From: Bursaphelenchus xylophilus | Taxonomy: Eukaryota > Nematoda > Chromadorea > Rhabditida > Aphelenchoididae | Assembly: GCA_904066235.2 (NCBI GenBank) | Contig: CAJFCV020000001.1 | Coordinates: forward strand, 13,139,291-13,203,290 | Direction of reading: 5' to 3' | DNA length: 64,000 bases | Shown here: positions 11,712 to 23,345 of the stretch, in pieces | Numbering within the stretch: the stretch's first letter is position 1 | Layout of the letters: each line of letters opens with the position of its first letter | Program-made: the position numbers and the translations under genes | The notes under the pieces: generated by a model | Seen by the model: only the letters and a program-made list of their open reading frames with translations | Databases searched by the model: none | Told to the model about the DNA's origin: nothing

Positions 11712-11734
11712 CTTGACCGCAAGTGGGCTTCAAA

Positions 11735-11899
11735 ATGACTTTCAAGCTTCTACTTTCAGCCACAAAAAACGCTGAGCGAAACCAAAACAATAAAGAATTT
11801 GAAAAGGCACGAGAGAGACTTATCGGGCTTATAAATCAATCTTTCCTAACGGCCTCAGGTGACTTTAAACTGTCCGCATGGAACGGAGAATATATTTAA
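11735..11899 (+). CDS. Possible 54-aa ORF or exon, unrecognised
   Basis: An ATG-initiated frame of 54 codons starts 24 bp beyond the right end of the Harbinger-like element, with richer composition than its surroundings (MTFKLLLSATKNAER... ending LSAWNGEYI). Inside it lie a good acceptor (CTACTTTCAG, ending about 11754) and a donor-like CAG|GTGACT (about 11862), so it could instead be one internal exon. No family is recognised. Without the transposon, the upstream flank would join it directly, so the insertion may have split a gene. Confidence 0.25.
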   Translation: MTFKLLLSATKNAERNQNNKEFEKARERLIGLINQSFLTASGDFKLSAWNGEYI

Positions 11900-12049
11900 A
11901 ACGCTTCCGGCAATATGGAAAAGGGGTTTTTTATAGAAAAAATTTTAAATAAAAAAATTTGATTTTTTTCGAAGTTGAATATCTCAGTTGCCGCATCAAA
12001 TTGAAAGCTAAAATTTCTAGAGAATAAAAAGTGATACATCACAATTTGT

Positions 12050-12590
12050 CCGCTTCCTTTCAACATTGTTTATGCGACGACATTTTATACGACCAAACAT
12101 GTTTCATCGTATAAAATGTCGCCAAAATTCATTTTTTTTAGATTGTAAGCAAGAACTCCAATTAGCATGTGGAATACAAATTTTGTACAACAAAATTTTT
12201 TATGGAGACAGTTTATACGACGAAACATGTTTCATCGTATAAAAGGTCGCTTTGCTCTAAAAGGTATTAAAATTTTAAGAGACTAATATACGATTCATTA
12301 TGCCTATCCCTGGGTTATTTTAAAGTCCGTAACTCGGAGACATTTTATACGACCAAACATGTTTTATCGTATAAAATGTCGCGTAACTCTGAAAAAATTG
12401 AATCAAAAATTTTAGGAACTAATATACGGTTTATTAGAGTTCGCTCTGGTTCACTTGAAAGTCCGTAATTCAGAGACATTTTATTCGACCAAACATGTTT
12501 CATCGTATAACCTGTCTTCTTTGGGTTTTACCGCAATTTAATCCCTCAAATATAGCCCAATCCAAAATGACAAAAACTTCCCATTCAGTC
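12050..12590. repeat. ATACGATGAAACATGT repeat arm, right
   Basis: Four units about 120-140 bp apart carry ACATTTTATACGACCAAACA / TGTTTCATCGTATAAAATGT-type near-palindromes (about 12081, 12203, 12341, 12478). The arm is the inverted partner of 7880-8470, so 7880-12590 forms a 4.7-kb composite palindrome with a Harbinger-like element in the loop. Confidence 0.7.
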
Positions 12591-12925
12591 TCGACAACCC
12601 AAGCCGTGTCATGCGATGAAAAAAAATCGCAAATCGTTCGGCTCCTCTCAATTATTTGTAAAAGGAAGGGAAAACTTTGTGTCTGACAAAACAATTTTTT
12701 TTGATTTTTTGCAAGACCCGTAACAAACAACTCATCGGAGTTTTAAACAAAAAACCTCCGTTTGACAAGGTTTTGATGGATTGGGAAAGAAAAATTGGGG
12801 AAAAAGATTTTCGATGAAAGGAAAAGGATTTGCGTCGATGAAATGGGGTAAATTAAGGTGAAAATAAGAGGCAAATTATGCATAAATAAAGAAAAAATAA
12901 AGCTGCAGGTTGACTGTAGTGGTAG

Positions 12926-13225
12926 TATCAGTCTGTCGGGAAAATAATGTGGATTTGTCGCGGCAACTTTTTTCGTCGCGTCGCTCGGAAAGTGATGATG
13001 AGCGATTTCAAGGCGTATGAAATCCACATTATTTTCCCGACAAACTGATACGAGTCAGTTTGTAAAGTCGCTGGAGTGATTTTTTGGCGTTTGCACTGTG
13101 CAGAAAGCCGTGTGATCGACAGCCCAAAAAAGTCTATTCCACTGTGCAATAAGCGAGAAATTGCACAGTGCAAAGCGAACTTTTGTTTTCGCACTGTGCA
13201 TGTCGCAAAAATCATTTTTTTGCGC
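12926..13225. repeat. Family A hairpin followed by family C half
   Basis: The A copy at 12926-13050 has termini TATCAGTCTGTCGGG...CCCGACAAACTGATA. It is followed directly by a C-type segment (13051-13220) with TCGCTGGAGTGATTTTTTGG and four GCACNGTGC 9-mers. The same A-then-C order is seen at 3815-4246. Confidence 0.7.
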
Positions 13226-13504
13226 TACTCTAATTTTTAATCAAATTAGTATTTTCATCATTTTGCGAGAGAGCATGCAAAGTGAGGAGAGTGGGTCAGA
13301 CAGGTCAGAGAAAAAACGTTTTTATTTCATAACTCTGTGGATTTCATTGGGAAAAAATTTATTTTTGACAGAAATATAGTGCTCCTAGTTTGTAATAAAC
13401 ATTAATTTTTCAAAAAAAAAAAAAATTTTATTTTTTTTTTGTTATTTTTTTTTATCAAAAAATCCCGAGCTCCTAGCCTGTAATAAACATTAATTTTTTA
13501 AAAA

Positions 13505-13670
13505 AATTTGTTAAATGGACATTTTTTCCCTTCCGCACAGTGCATTTTCAATTTTTTCGCACTTTTTCCCTCAACGCACAGTGCATTTTTCATGCATATT
13601 TTTTCTGTTTCGCACAGTGCATTTTGAACTTTTTTCCATCGCCAATGCACAGTGCATTTTGGGGGGTTTT
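13505..13670. repeat. Family D fragment
   Basis: Four regularly spaced GCACAGTGCATTTT motifs (about 13537, 13576, 13614, 13649) follow TGGACATTTTTTCCCTTCC. It is truncated and lacks the opposite arm. Confidence 0.65.
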
Positions 13671-13947
13671 TTTTGAAAAATCATCGTTCAAAAATCATCA
13701 AATTTCACGTAAGAATTTCAAGCAAAGTTTGCTCCTATGCTTTCAGAAAAACTTATGACGAATTTTAGTCTCAAAGTTCAAGAGCTCTCGATTTTTGTGC
13801 AATAATAATCGTGAACTGTGTTCAAAGACCTCCCTAGTAGTTTTGACGAGCAACAAAACTGCAAAAAAAAATTTGCGATATTTGAGAATTCTCTCAAAAA
13901 ATTTGAAAAAAATCACAGTTTTAAGAAAAAATCACATTTTTAAACTG

Positions 13948-14625
13948 ACAGGGGAAGTACCCCAAGTGCGACGCTAAGATTTTGATGAAACTTGGCACAA
14001 ATTTAAAATATTTTTTTCTAAGATATATGCGAGAATCCTAGCTCGCGGTTTGCAGAAACAACCGAGATTTTTAGATCGAAAGTCGGCCAAATTTTTGGAA
14101 GTTTTGCCGAATTTCGGCACGAAAAGTTTCATATCTATTCCTACCATAGAGGGTAATGTTTCTACAAAAAATCAAATTTTTCCGCATGAAACTGCCAAAG
14201 TTATGGCCAAAAAGCGTTTTTCTCTCGGACCGCCCTCTGCGTTTAGCGTGCTCTCTATTTTTAGCATTCATTTTGCGGAAATAATCGAGATTTTTCGACA
14301 AAAAAATAAAAAAAAAAAAAAATTTTTTTTTCGATTTTCAATTTCAGAAATTTTCGGTCTTTTCCCAATACTTAGCACAATTTTTCCACAAAAAACCAAT
14401 TTTGTTCCCGCAAGACTGGCAAAGTTATGGAAAAGAAGCGTTTTTCTCTGTGACCTCTCTCCACGTTTAGCCTGCTCTCTCGGCGGCAAGAATCGGTCGA
14501 TATCTCGGCGGTGCCCGCAAAGCGCGAGCTAAAACTTTCAGGAATTGATATCTAGTCCATACCCGACGTGTGTGCAAAATTTAAAGAAAATCTGAGCGTC
14601 GCACCTGGAGTACTTCCCCTGTGAA
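13948..14625. repeat. Family E element (elongated)
   Basis: It begins ACAGGGGAAGTACCCCAAGT and ends GGAGTACTTCCCCTGT. The usual inner landmarks are present (GATGAAACTTGGCACAAATT, GAAAGTCGGCC, GACCTCTCTCCACG, GATATCTCGGCGG). The middle contains a second E-like segment with an A-run, making it about 200 bp longer than other copies. Confidence 0.75.
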
Positions 14626-14662
14626 TAAGATCGAAAATTGTACGAAAAAATGGATGACTTAC

Positions 14663-15091
14663 AACTCTTCCCATCCACCGTGTGATAGCCGGGACAGCAG
14701 TGTTTGATTCTGAAGATTCGGGTGCCGTTCGCAACTTTGGTGATCCTGAAATTCAAAGGTTTTCGATGCAATTCTAAATGGCTCGATTCCAGGACCTAGG
14801 GCCGTAAAAAATGTCCAAAAATAAAAAAAACTATGAAAAGTGTTGCTGATTTTAACCCCTCTTTTCTCCATCACCCCTCTTTTCTCGCATCAGTCTGTCG
14901 GGAAAACAATGTGGATTTGGTGTGCCTTGAAATGGGCTTTTTTCCGCGACAAATCCACATTATTTTCCCGACAGACTGATAAGATTTTTTGTTGATATCC
15001 TCAATTTACAACCATGCAGTGAACCAAGAACAACTTACTGCTCAATCTCGCACACATTCGCTCCAGAGAGCTCGTTTATTATCATCTTGAC
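14663..15091 (-). CDS. EMI-domain extracellular protein, two exons visible (partial gene)
   Basis: Exon a (15091..15039) reads VKMIINELSGANVCEIEQ and exon b (14745..14663) continues ITKVANGTRIF, then RIKHCCPGYHTVDGKS. Acceptors TTTCAG and donors GTAAGT flank both, and the phases agree (Gln codon split CA|G; the last codon split T|.., as expected for the next Cys). The 'NVC' opening, then 'CCPGY' and a following 'GKSC', match the EMI domain, a small cysteine-rich module of secreted and cell-surface proteins that often precedes EGF-like repeats. Signal peptide, remaining EMI cysteines and any EGF repeats must lie in exons I could not locate. The intron between the exons holds a family-A hairpin (14888-14980). 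Confidence 0.65.
14888..14980. repeat. Short family A hairpin in the EMI gene intron
   Basis: Termini CATCAGTCTGTCGGGAAAAC and GTCGGGAAAATAATGTGGAT (reverse) are complete but the middle is short, giving a copy of about 93 bp, among the smallest seen. Confidence 0.75.
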
Positions 15092-15543
15092 CTGAAATTT
15101 AAATTTTATTTTTTTCGAACCAAAAGGAGGCAAAGAAAACTCGCGAATAGACTGACGAAGATCAAAACAAGGTGTTGTTCACAAAGATTATGAAAGATCA
15201 AAATGCAAAGCATACATAAAAGTGCAGAAAACATTCGTATTAGGGAAGGAGAACCCGAAAATCTGACGTAACTCGGAGAGACAAATCCACATTATTTTCC
15301 CGACGAATTGATGGCTAAACTCTAATTTTTTGTCGGGAAAATAATGAGAAGGCATAGCAATTAGAACTAATGAGATTGATCGGGTTCTAGTCTATCATCT
15401 ATTTGGGGGGTATTTTACACGTGTTGCTACAATAATATCGAGGTAAGACTTATGGATTTTCGTTTCTTGCCCCCAAACTTTCATCTTTTATACATATGTT
15501 ACACTAACTCAGGGTAAAGAAAACTAAGGTTTGTAATAGCCAA

Positions 15544-17966
15544 CAGGGTAAGTACTCCAAGTGCAACGCTCAGATTTTCTTTAAATTTTGCACACACGTC
15601 GGCGATGGGCTAAGTATCAATTCCTGGAAGTTTTAGCTCGCGCTTTGCGGGCGCCGCCGAGATATCGAACGATTTTTGCCGCCGAGGGAGCAGGCTAAAC
15701 GTGGAGAGCGGTCGGAGAAAAAAAACGTTTTTTGGCCATAACTTTGGCAGTTTCGTGCGGAAAAATTTGATTTTTTTGTACATTATCCTCTACGGTAGGA
15801 ATAGATATGAAACTTTTCGTGCCGAAATTCGGCAAAAAGTCCTAAATTTTGGCCGACTTTCGATCTAAAAATCTCGGTTGTTTCTGCAAAGCGCGAGCTA
15901 GGATTCTCACATATACCTTAGAAAAAATTATTCTAAAGTTGTGCCAAGCTTCATCAAAATCCGAGCGTCGCACTTGGAGTACTTCGCTTGTAAGATTAGA
16001 AAACGGGAACGTATTGCAAGCCTTCGAAAAGTCTCCGCCGAGCCTCCGCCGACCATCCAGCGACCTTGCCAGATTTCGTAGGCAGTTCCTACAACCCTTT
16101 TTTATTCCCCTACGCCCCGCAGCGGATGCAAAAGTATCCGGCGGTTTAATTGGCGCGTTTTTTGTTAGTTAAAATCCGCGTTTTGTTAACTTTTTTTTAT
16201 ATTATATAAATAATCTTCTCTATTTCGTTAGTAAAATGCGTGCCGAAAACCATACTCATATTCGTCATATTATGCTCTTCCGAAGGAACAAAAAAACTTG
16301 ACTTTCTCGAAAACAGACCGAGAAATGGCAATTGAAGTCTCCGTTGAGGGCGTTGACATAAGCTAGAATTTTCATAAATTGGCATATGAAAGAACTGAGT
16401 CGAAGATTCCAGAAAATTTTGAAAGATATTTTACCCTAAAAATCCTTGTTCGAAATTCTAATCTCTTTTCGAAACGGATAAATTTCCACAAAACATTACA
16501 GTCTCCAAAACCCCCAAATTTTTCAAAAAACTTTTAAAATCTCCCCAAAAGAATTTTCCAGAAGAAAATTCGTACTCGCTCATTTCACAGCCCACCTTTG
16601 ATGACGGGCAATTTTATCTCTTCCCCCCACCAAAATTAATACCGGAAGTGCGTAAGGCCTAATCTTCGGGTGACCGAAAACCCGTCATTTCTTCGCTGAA
16701 CCTCGGGAATTTCGACAAGATTTTTGCGAATGTCTCGAAATATATGAAACTATCGAAATACTCCATGTGCGAGGCTCTGAAATTTCACCTTGAAAAAGCG
16801 TCAAGGAAATTGTTCTATGCAAAGAATGTAGCTTATGTTAACGCCCTCAACGGGGATTTCAGTAAAAGTTCGTTATTTTGGGCACAACTTATAACTTTGC
16901 GGAAACTGGTCGGAATTAGCCCAAATTTAGCGTGCACGCTCAATTCATCGTTGTCAATGCCCGGACAGCGAACTTAGTTAGTGAGGTACCTTCTTTTTTA
17001 CGTACCACCCTTCAAAAACGGCTGCAGCCTGTGATTTTACACTTTATACGATGAAACATGTCCGGAACTAAACTTATTGCCTCCGTATGGGAATAAATGA
17101 GTCGTCACAGCCTTCGTGGGTACCCTTAAAACTACAGAGCTATTATAGTAATTCAGTGCCAGCTAGGTCGAAGCGTTTTTTCCTAACTTTAGTGCCCAAG
17201 CTTGTGCGCAGTTCGCGGAGTACCTTTGTTGTGGCCAAAATAAGGAACGTTTTCCGGTATTTTAACTGCCATTTCTCGGTCTGTTTTTGAGAAAGTAAAA
17301 AAAAAGTGAAATGGTCGCGTCCCGACTTTTCGGGTCCACGACAGTTCGGGCCGATCGATCGATGCGGAGCGTAGGGGAATACCCAAAAACGGGTTGTAGG
17401 AAGTGCCTACGAAGCCTGGCAAGGTCGCTGGATGGTCGCTGGATGCTCGGCGGAGGCTCGGCGGAGACTTTTCGAAGGCTTGCAATATGTCCACTTTTTC
17501 TAATCTTACAGGGAAAGTACTCCAAGTGCGAAGCTCAGATTTTGATGAAACTTGGGACAAATTTAGAATGATTTTTCGTAGGATATATGAGAGATCGCTA
17601 GCTCGCGATTTCCAGAAGCGACCGAGATTTTTGTGTCGAAAGTCGGCGAAAATTTAGGACTTTTTGCCGAATTTCGGCACGAAACGTTGCTTACCTATTT
17701 CTACAGTAACGGGTAATCTTTCCACAAAAAATCAAAAAAAAAAAATTTCCGCACGAAACTGCCAAAGTTATGGCCAAAAAACGTTTTTTTTTCTCCGACC
17801 GCTCTCCACGTTTAGCCTGCTCCCTCGGCGGCAAAAATCGTTCGCTATCTCAGCGGCGCCCGCAAAGCGCGAGCTAAAACTTTTAGGAATTGGTATTTAG
17901 TCCACACCCGACGTGTGTGCAGAATTTAAAGAAAATATGAGCGTTGCGCTTGGAGTACTTCCCCTG
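15544..17966. repeat. 2.4-kb composite palindrome: E - inner palindrome - E (inverted)
   Basis: Two family-E copies (15544-15990 and 17509-17966) lie in opposite orientation. Between them a second pair of arms matches: GGCTCGGCGGAGACTTTTCG (about 17457) pairs with CGAAAAGTCTCCGCCGAGCC (about 16027), and CAACGGGGATTTCAGT pairs with the 16330-16350 region. The centre is about 16400-16740. No protein is recognised in it. A partial inner arm recurs at about 42300-42430. Confidence 0.7.
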
Positions 17967-18479
17967 ATTCAGTCCAAAAAAGCTCGATTATACGTGTAAT
18001 TCTAAAACTAAAAATCCTGATCGTGTCTTAAGAGACTTCTGATCTAAATTTTCCCCAATTTTCATCAAAATCCGAAAATTTTGCCTGAGGCAGAAATATT
18101 AGAAAACCCTCAAAAGTCATCCAAATTTTGCTAAAATTCGTAGAAATTCCTCAAAAAATCAAAAAAAAATCGGTTTCACATTTGCAGCCGATTTTCGGCG
18201 AGCTTTAGCGGGGGTGACTAAGCGGGTTTATACAAATATTCGAGAAGTCTTTATATTCCCGCGAACCGCACCCATTTCTTATTCTCCCCATCGCCGCCCG
18301 TACGCCCGGCCCTCCTCTTTACACGCCTCTTGAAGCCGGGGCGAGCGGCCGCAAATTGGCCAAACAATCGCGGAACAATCAGTCCGAGCCCTGATGGGTC
18401 CACGATTACAGAGAGTGTAATTAGCGGCAATTTGGGGGGCCGAATGGGGACTGGTGGAGGCGGGGAGTACAGTCACGCC
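17967..18479. other. Unique stretch, locally GC-rich
   Basis: 17967-18230 is AT-rich with no gene. 18230-18450 is GC-rich (GCCGGGGCGAGCGGCCGC) with open frames but no recognisable protein or splice signals. It may be regulatory or part of the neighbouring repeat. Confidence 0.35.
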
Positions 18480-18850
18480 TCTGCAGTGCGGTTTTTTCGA
18501 AAATGCGACGACTTTTTGTTGCGCCGCACTGTGCAAAAAAAACGACATTTTGCACCGTGCGTTTGGAGATTTTGCACAGTGCATTTCAGGGTTTTTGCAC
18601 AGTGCATTTCAGATTTTTCACTTTGCACTGTGCAACCGAAATATCGCGCGACAAATGTCCGAAAAACCCGCACCGTGCACAAAACCGCATTTTGCACGGT
18701 GCATTTGATGTTTTGCACCGTGCAAAAAATCCCATTTTGCACTGTGCAACCGAAATATCGCGCGACGAAAGTCCGAAAAACACGCACCGTGCGAAAAAAC
18801 ATCAGAATGCACTGTGCGCCGCATGGCCGCACCGTGCAAAAACTCCCAAT
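18480..18850. repeat. GCAC-N-GTGC array
   Basis: At least ten copies of the 9-mer palindrome, with T, A, C or G in the centre, occur at irregular 20-50-bp intervals. A longer unit, TGCAACCGAAATATCGCGCG, occurs twice (about 18629 and 18747). Long open frames run through it on both strands because the unit lacks stop codons. Confidence 0.75.
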
Positions 18851-19067
18851 TTTCGCAGGAATCCTTCGATTGCGACCCCGCTCGATTGCGACCTCGCATC
18901 GATTGCGACCCCGCATCGATTGCGACCCAAAATGGGGTAAAGCGACCCCGGGATGAAAATTCCTTGATTCTCTTCGGGAAAAACTTGCTTTAGGGGTTTT
19001 CGAGGGTGCTGATTTCGAAAATGATGTTCATTTTACCTCTAGTACTACATAGTGCTGTCTGATACTA

Positions 19068-20275
19068 TTAGGTTGGACGGAAAGTTCGTACGATTTTTTA
19101 CTGCTGCTATTTTTTCTTGCGCTGATGGAAAAAGACAAACACAAATATATGGTGTCGGTAGGGGACAGGCATCCCTATCTAGCAGTACAACCTTCAGCCA
19201 TCTTAAGCATTTACGAACTGAGAACTTAATTTAGACATTTACCCATCTTTGGTCCAAAATTACAAATCCTTGGCTGGTTTGTTTAATAAGGCCTACCAGG
19301 AAATTGTTTTGGCACTGCTAAAAAGCCTTCTTCTGTAGCTCTTAATATGCGTAAAGTCGCCGGGGACTAAATCAAAACATAGCCATAAAATTTGACTTTT
19401 GCAGGACCACCCCAAGTTTGAATATAACTGCAACCGCCGCTTTGCCGGTGCATTTCTATGTGTAAAACTATGATATGCAGAAACTAAGGACAATCCCTTA
19501 CACTCAGCTACCCCTCAATAGCCAACTGTTTTGCCGTACGACATAATAGAACTAAATTACTTTTCTCAAAAAATCGTTGGTGAACTGTTGGATCATCCCG
19601 TACAATTCTAAAAAGAGCTCATAACATCTTTCCACTCCTCCCTTTCTTGGGTGCAAAATAGAGCCGCTTTATTGCTCTACTACCTCGTGAAACAATGGGC
19701 TACCATTGTTGACTGTCACAAAATTACGCACATTGCTCTACAGCTATAATTTTTGGCAATTTTGTCTCTTTGCGGATAACCCGAGGCATCTGTGATCCGG
19801 TTTACTCATGTTGCGCGTAAAGGGCTCTCTATGTGCCTTACTGCACCCTATTACAGAGACAGACAATAAGAAATACGCGGAATAATAAGAAAAAGTTTTC
19901 ATAGGGGGCCTTTGCTGAAGACTTGGTTGAAAGTGTTGCTATTATTTTATCCGACACGCTTTTTTATGATTTCTAATTGTGTTTAACGTAGTCAGAAAGA
20001 CCACTGGACATTGCCTAAAAAGTTTCAGAGCTTCATCGAAAGCGATCTGGAAACTAGAGTTTGCGTTCTGGACCCTACCCGAAATAGCCGCAAAGCGGAA
20101 AACCTCTTATAATTAAGCTCGTTTTGGCGGAGCTAACGATTGGCACGTAGCATATAAATCTTCACACTGTACTCTTGTATATGCTAGGTATTTACGGTGG
20201 GCAATCGGTCTTGGCGCGAAAAAAATTAAATTGAAATTTGGGTAAAAAATCGTACGAACTTTCCGTCCAACCTAA
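19068..20275. mobile_element. Mariner-type transposon 1 (degenerate)
   Basis: Perfect or near-perfect terminal repeats TTAGGTTGGACGGAAAGTTC / complement (extending through GTACGATTTTTTAC) bound 1208 bp, and TA lies at both outer edges, as expected for Tc1/mariner insertion. TTAGGTTGG-type ends and this length are typical of mariner. All internal frames are short and broken, so no working transposase is encoded. It sits directly against the next element, sharing one TA. Confidence 0.85.
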
Positions 20276-20277
20276 TA

Positions 20278-21517
20278 CAGGGTGTACCAAAAAAATGGAA
20301 ACTTGTTTTTATAGCTATATTTTTTCGGAGAATCAAAATTCAGCAAAAGTAACGGTTATGATTAGTAACATAGAGCATTGTTTATAACATGTTCAATCTG
20401 TTTCACAGTGGCTGCCTTTGGTGGCGATATAGAGCTCCAAACGTGACGTAAAATTTTGGGGTCCGGGCCGCAGCTTTTTATGGGGAAATCGGTCCCGTTC
20501 TTGGCGCATCATTTACGTTGCGGCTTCAAACTTTTGTGGAGCATAGTACAGGTGCTGGCCTTCTATTTAAAAAAATATATAGTCCATTGGATTCAGATCT
20601 GGCGAGCAGGCGGCCATTTCGCAGGCGGGACAAAATCGGGAAAATCGGTCCCATTTCGGGTCCTGAGTCGATTTTGCCTTGTGAGCCGGCGCTGAGTCCT
20701 GTTGAAACCCCAAGTTTGCATTGCCAAGGTTCTGCTGAGCTCACAGAAGCACGACAAAATAGAAATTAACGCGGCGCTAGTATTTTGTCCCATTTATTCA
20801 CGAAAAACATGGAATTCTTGCCGCTGGCACAAATTCCGCCTTAAGCAATGACGACCCGGATTTTGGTGGTATTTGACGATGGCCAACAGGCTAGGAGCCT
20901 CACTGAAGCAGATTCTATCGTTCTGGTGGTTGTATCCGCTAAATATTAAACCGCGAACTGAATGCGCTCACGTCTCGGAGCTGCGGCCCACCCGTTTCAC
21001 TTTCCGACATTTTTGCGCTGTATGCACTTTCTCTCGACTTTAAAGATCTGAATTTTTTAGAGCTTGTATGACATGAGGTTGAGCTCGGCTTTGACTATTC
21101 GGCCGAGCGATCGGTCGCTGATGTCAGTCTCAAGGGCTAGTTTTTCTTGAAAATCGCGGATTTTGCTGTGGGGGATCTTTCGGTTGAAAGAAGCGCTGGC
21201 GGTGCGTTTTCTTTCACTTCCTGGGCGCTTACTATCCGTATCAAGCTCCTTGGGCCTCGTGATTACTTTCGACACAACGTTCTTTCTATACCGAGCAAAT
21301 TAACTTTTCGAACAGCTCCAAAAACAAGTCCAAAATCGAGGTCCCTTTGTTTGAAGTTCAAAAAAGACAGGTCGATTAATCGATATGGGCGTAAAAATCA
21401 AAACACTAGGACAGAAAAACACAGAGAATTTTGTAGTAATAAACTTCTTTGGCTACATCTAACCATTCTCGCGTCAGGACAAATGAAAAAAAGTTTCCAT
21501 TTTTTTGGTACACCCTG
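20278..21517 (-). mobile_element. Mariner/Tc-type transposon 2 with decayed transposase
   Basis: Termini CAGGGTGTACCAAAAAAATG and the complement (21517) bound 1240 bp flanked by TA. On the minus strand the frame at 21275-21057 reads KIRDFQEKLALETDIS then RSLGRIVKAELNLMSYKL, which resembles the second helix-turn-helix of a mariner-like transposase. Near 20600, WPPARQIWIQWTI resembles the conserved WPxxSPDLNPMD region. Stops and frame changes lie between, so this is a pseudogene. Confidence 0.85.
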
Positions 21518-21519
21518 TA

Positions 21520-22190
21520 TATAGTACGAAGTGAAAATATCGCTTTTGACGTTAAATACTCGATTTAGGGGTTTTCGAGGGTGCTGATTTCGAAAATGAT
21601 GTTCATTTTCCTCTAGTACTACATAGTACTGTCTGATACTATATAGTACGAAGTGAAAATATGGCTTTTGACGTTAATGGTGTTGGTTTGATGCTTAGTA
21701 CTCTTCAAAAACACGTTTTAAAGACTTGGTGCTATATAGTACTATCTGATACTATGTAGTACGAGGTGTAAAGTTGGCCTTTAGGCGTTCGTGGTGTTGT
21801 TCTGGTGCTTAGTAAGCCTATTTTTACTTCGTACTATATAGTATCAGACAGTACTATATAGCACCAAGTCTTTAAAACGTGTTTTTGAAGGGTACTAAGC
21901 ATCAAACCAACACCATTAACGTCAAAAGCCATATTTTGACTTCGTACTATATAGTATCAGACAGTACTATGTAGTACTAGAGGAAAAATGAACATCATTT
22001 TCGAAATCAGCACCCTCGAAAACCCCTAAATCGAGTATTTAACGTCAAAAGCCATATTTTGACTTCGTACTATATAGTATCAGACAGCACTATGTAGTAC
22101 TAGAGGAAAAATGAACATCATTTTCGAAATCAGCACCCTCGAAAACCCCTAAAGCAAGTTTTTCCCGAAGAGAATCAAGGAATTTTCATC
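21520..22190. repeat. TAGTAC-rich inverted and direct repeats
   Basis: The unit GTACTATATAGTATCAGACA / AGTACTATGTAGTACTAGAG with TTAACGTCAAAAGCCATATT occurs at least four times, some direct and some inverted, alternating with TTCGAAATCAGCACCCTCGA. It is the host repeat of the two mariner elements. Confidence 0.7.
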
Positions 22191-22279
22191 CCGGGGTCGC
22201 TTTACACCATTTTGGGTCGCAATCGATGCGGGGTCGCAATCGATGCTGGGTCGCAATCGATGCGGGGTCGCAATCGATG

Positions 22280-23345
22280 GAATTCATTTTCGCACGGTGC
22301 ATTTGACATTTTGCACCGTGCATTTCAAATCTTGCACTGTGCAACCGAAATACTAGTCCTTCCGGAAAGTCGCCGGACGGAAATGGGCGACATGCACTGT
22401 GCGAAAAAAGTCAGGGTGCGAGCGACACCCGAAAAAGCCTATTGCACGGTGCGAAAAGCAAGAAATTGCACAGTGCAAAGTGAACTTTCGTTTTCGCGGA
22501 GTGCATGTCGCCGATTTCCGTCCGGCGACTTTCCGGAAGGACTAGTATCGCGCGACAAATGTCCGAAAAGCCGTGCGAAAGAAGAAGCAAAATCAAGTGC
22601 GCGTCGCGGGGTCGAACCGCGCAAAAACCCGGATTTTGCACTGTGCAACACAAAGCGCGACAAATCTTCAAAAATCCCGCACTGTGCAAAGCATTTTTGC
22701 ACTGCGATTCGACTCATTGCACCGTGCAACCGAAATGCGGCGCGGCAAGAGTCATTTTCAGCGGAGTGCGAGGTTTTGCAAAGCGATTTCGCTCGGTGGT
22801 TGAAAATTCACGGCGCAAAATGTTCGAAAACCCCCGCACCGTGCACAAAATCCCATTTTGCGACGTGCATTTGATGTTTTGCACTGTGCAGTCGAAATGT
22901 GGCGCAAAAGTCATTTTCAACGGCGTCGCCGGGAAATTTGCGACCGCGACAGACGATTGCACTGTGCAAACGGTTTTTTGTGGCTCGCACTGTGCGAAAG
23001 GAGAAAAATGAAATGCACTGTGCGTTGGCGACAAGCGTGGGAAAAATTTCAAAACGCACTGTGCGGAAGGCTCGCAGCGACTCAAGCTTTTCCAAACTGA
23101 GTCATCGCGAATTTTTAGGAATTGCACGGTGCCAAATGTTTCGAAAAGGATCGCGTCGCGTGGGAAACAGGAAACGTGCACTGTGCGCCTTGCGAAAGGC
23201 GCTGCACAGTGCAAACGGTTTTTTGTGGCTCGCAATGTGCGAAAAAAGAAAAATGCACTGTGCGTTAGCGACAAGCATAGGAAAAAGTTCAAAATGCACT
23301 GTGCGGGAGAGAAGAAATGTCCATGCACTTTATGAAAATACTGAT
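22280..23345. repeat. Fused C and D elements with GCAC-N-GTGC array
   Basis: A compact C-type palindrome (about 22355-22550) has arms ACTAGTCCTTCCGGAAAGTC and complement. It is followed by a long series of GCAC-N-GTGC motifs ending in the family-D terminus CATGCACTTTATGAAAATAC (about 23319-23341). A segment at about 23060-23220 (AAGGCTCGCAGCGACTCAAG) recurs at about 24340-24480. The open frames on both strands (up to 238 codons) are repeat-driven. Confidence 0.7.

Larger units (their letters stand above)
18850..22290. repeat. 3.4-kb composite palindrome holding two transposons
   Basis: The left arm (about 18860-19067) and right arm (about 22050-22285) are inverted copies. Both have a short tandem of CGATTGCGACCCCGCAT, then GGATGAAAATTCCTTGATTC and TTCGAGGGTGCTGATTTCGA. 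The left arm is cut inside GATACTA|TATAGTACG by the two mariner-sized elements; removing them restores the uninterrupted sequence. Confidence 0.75.
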
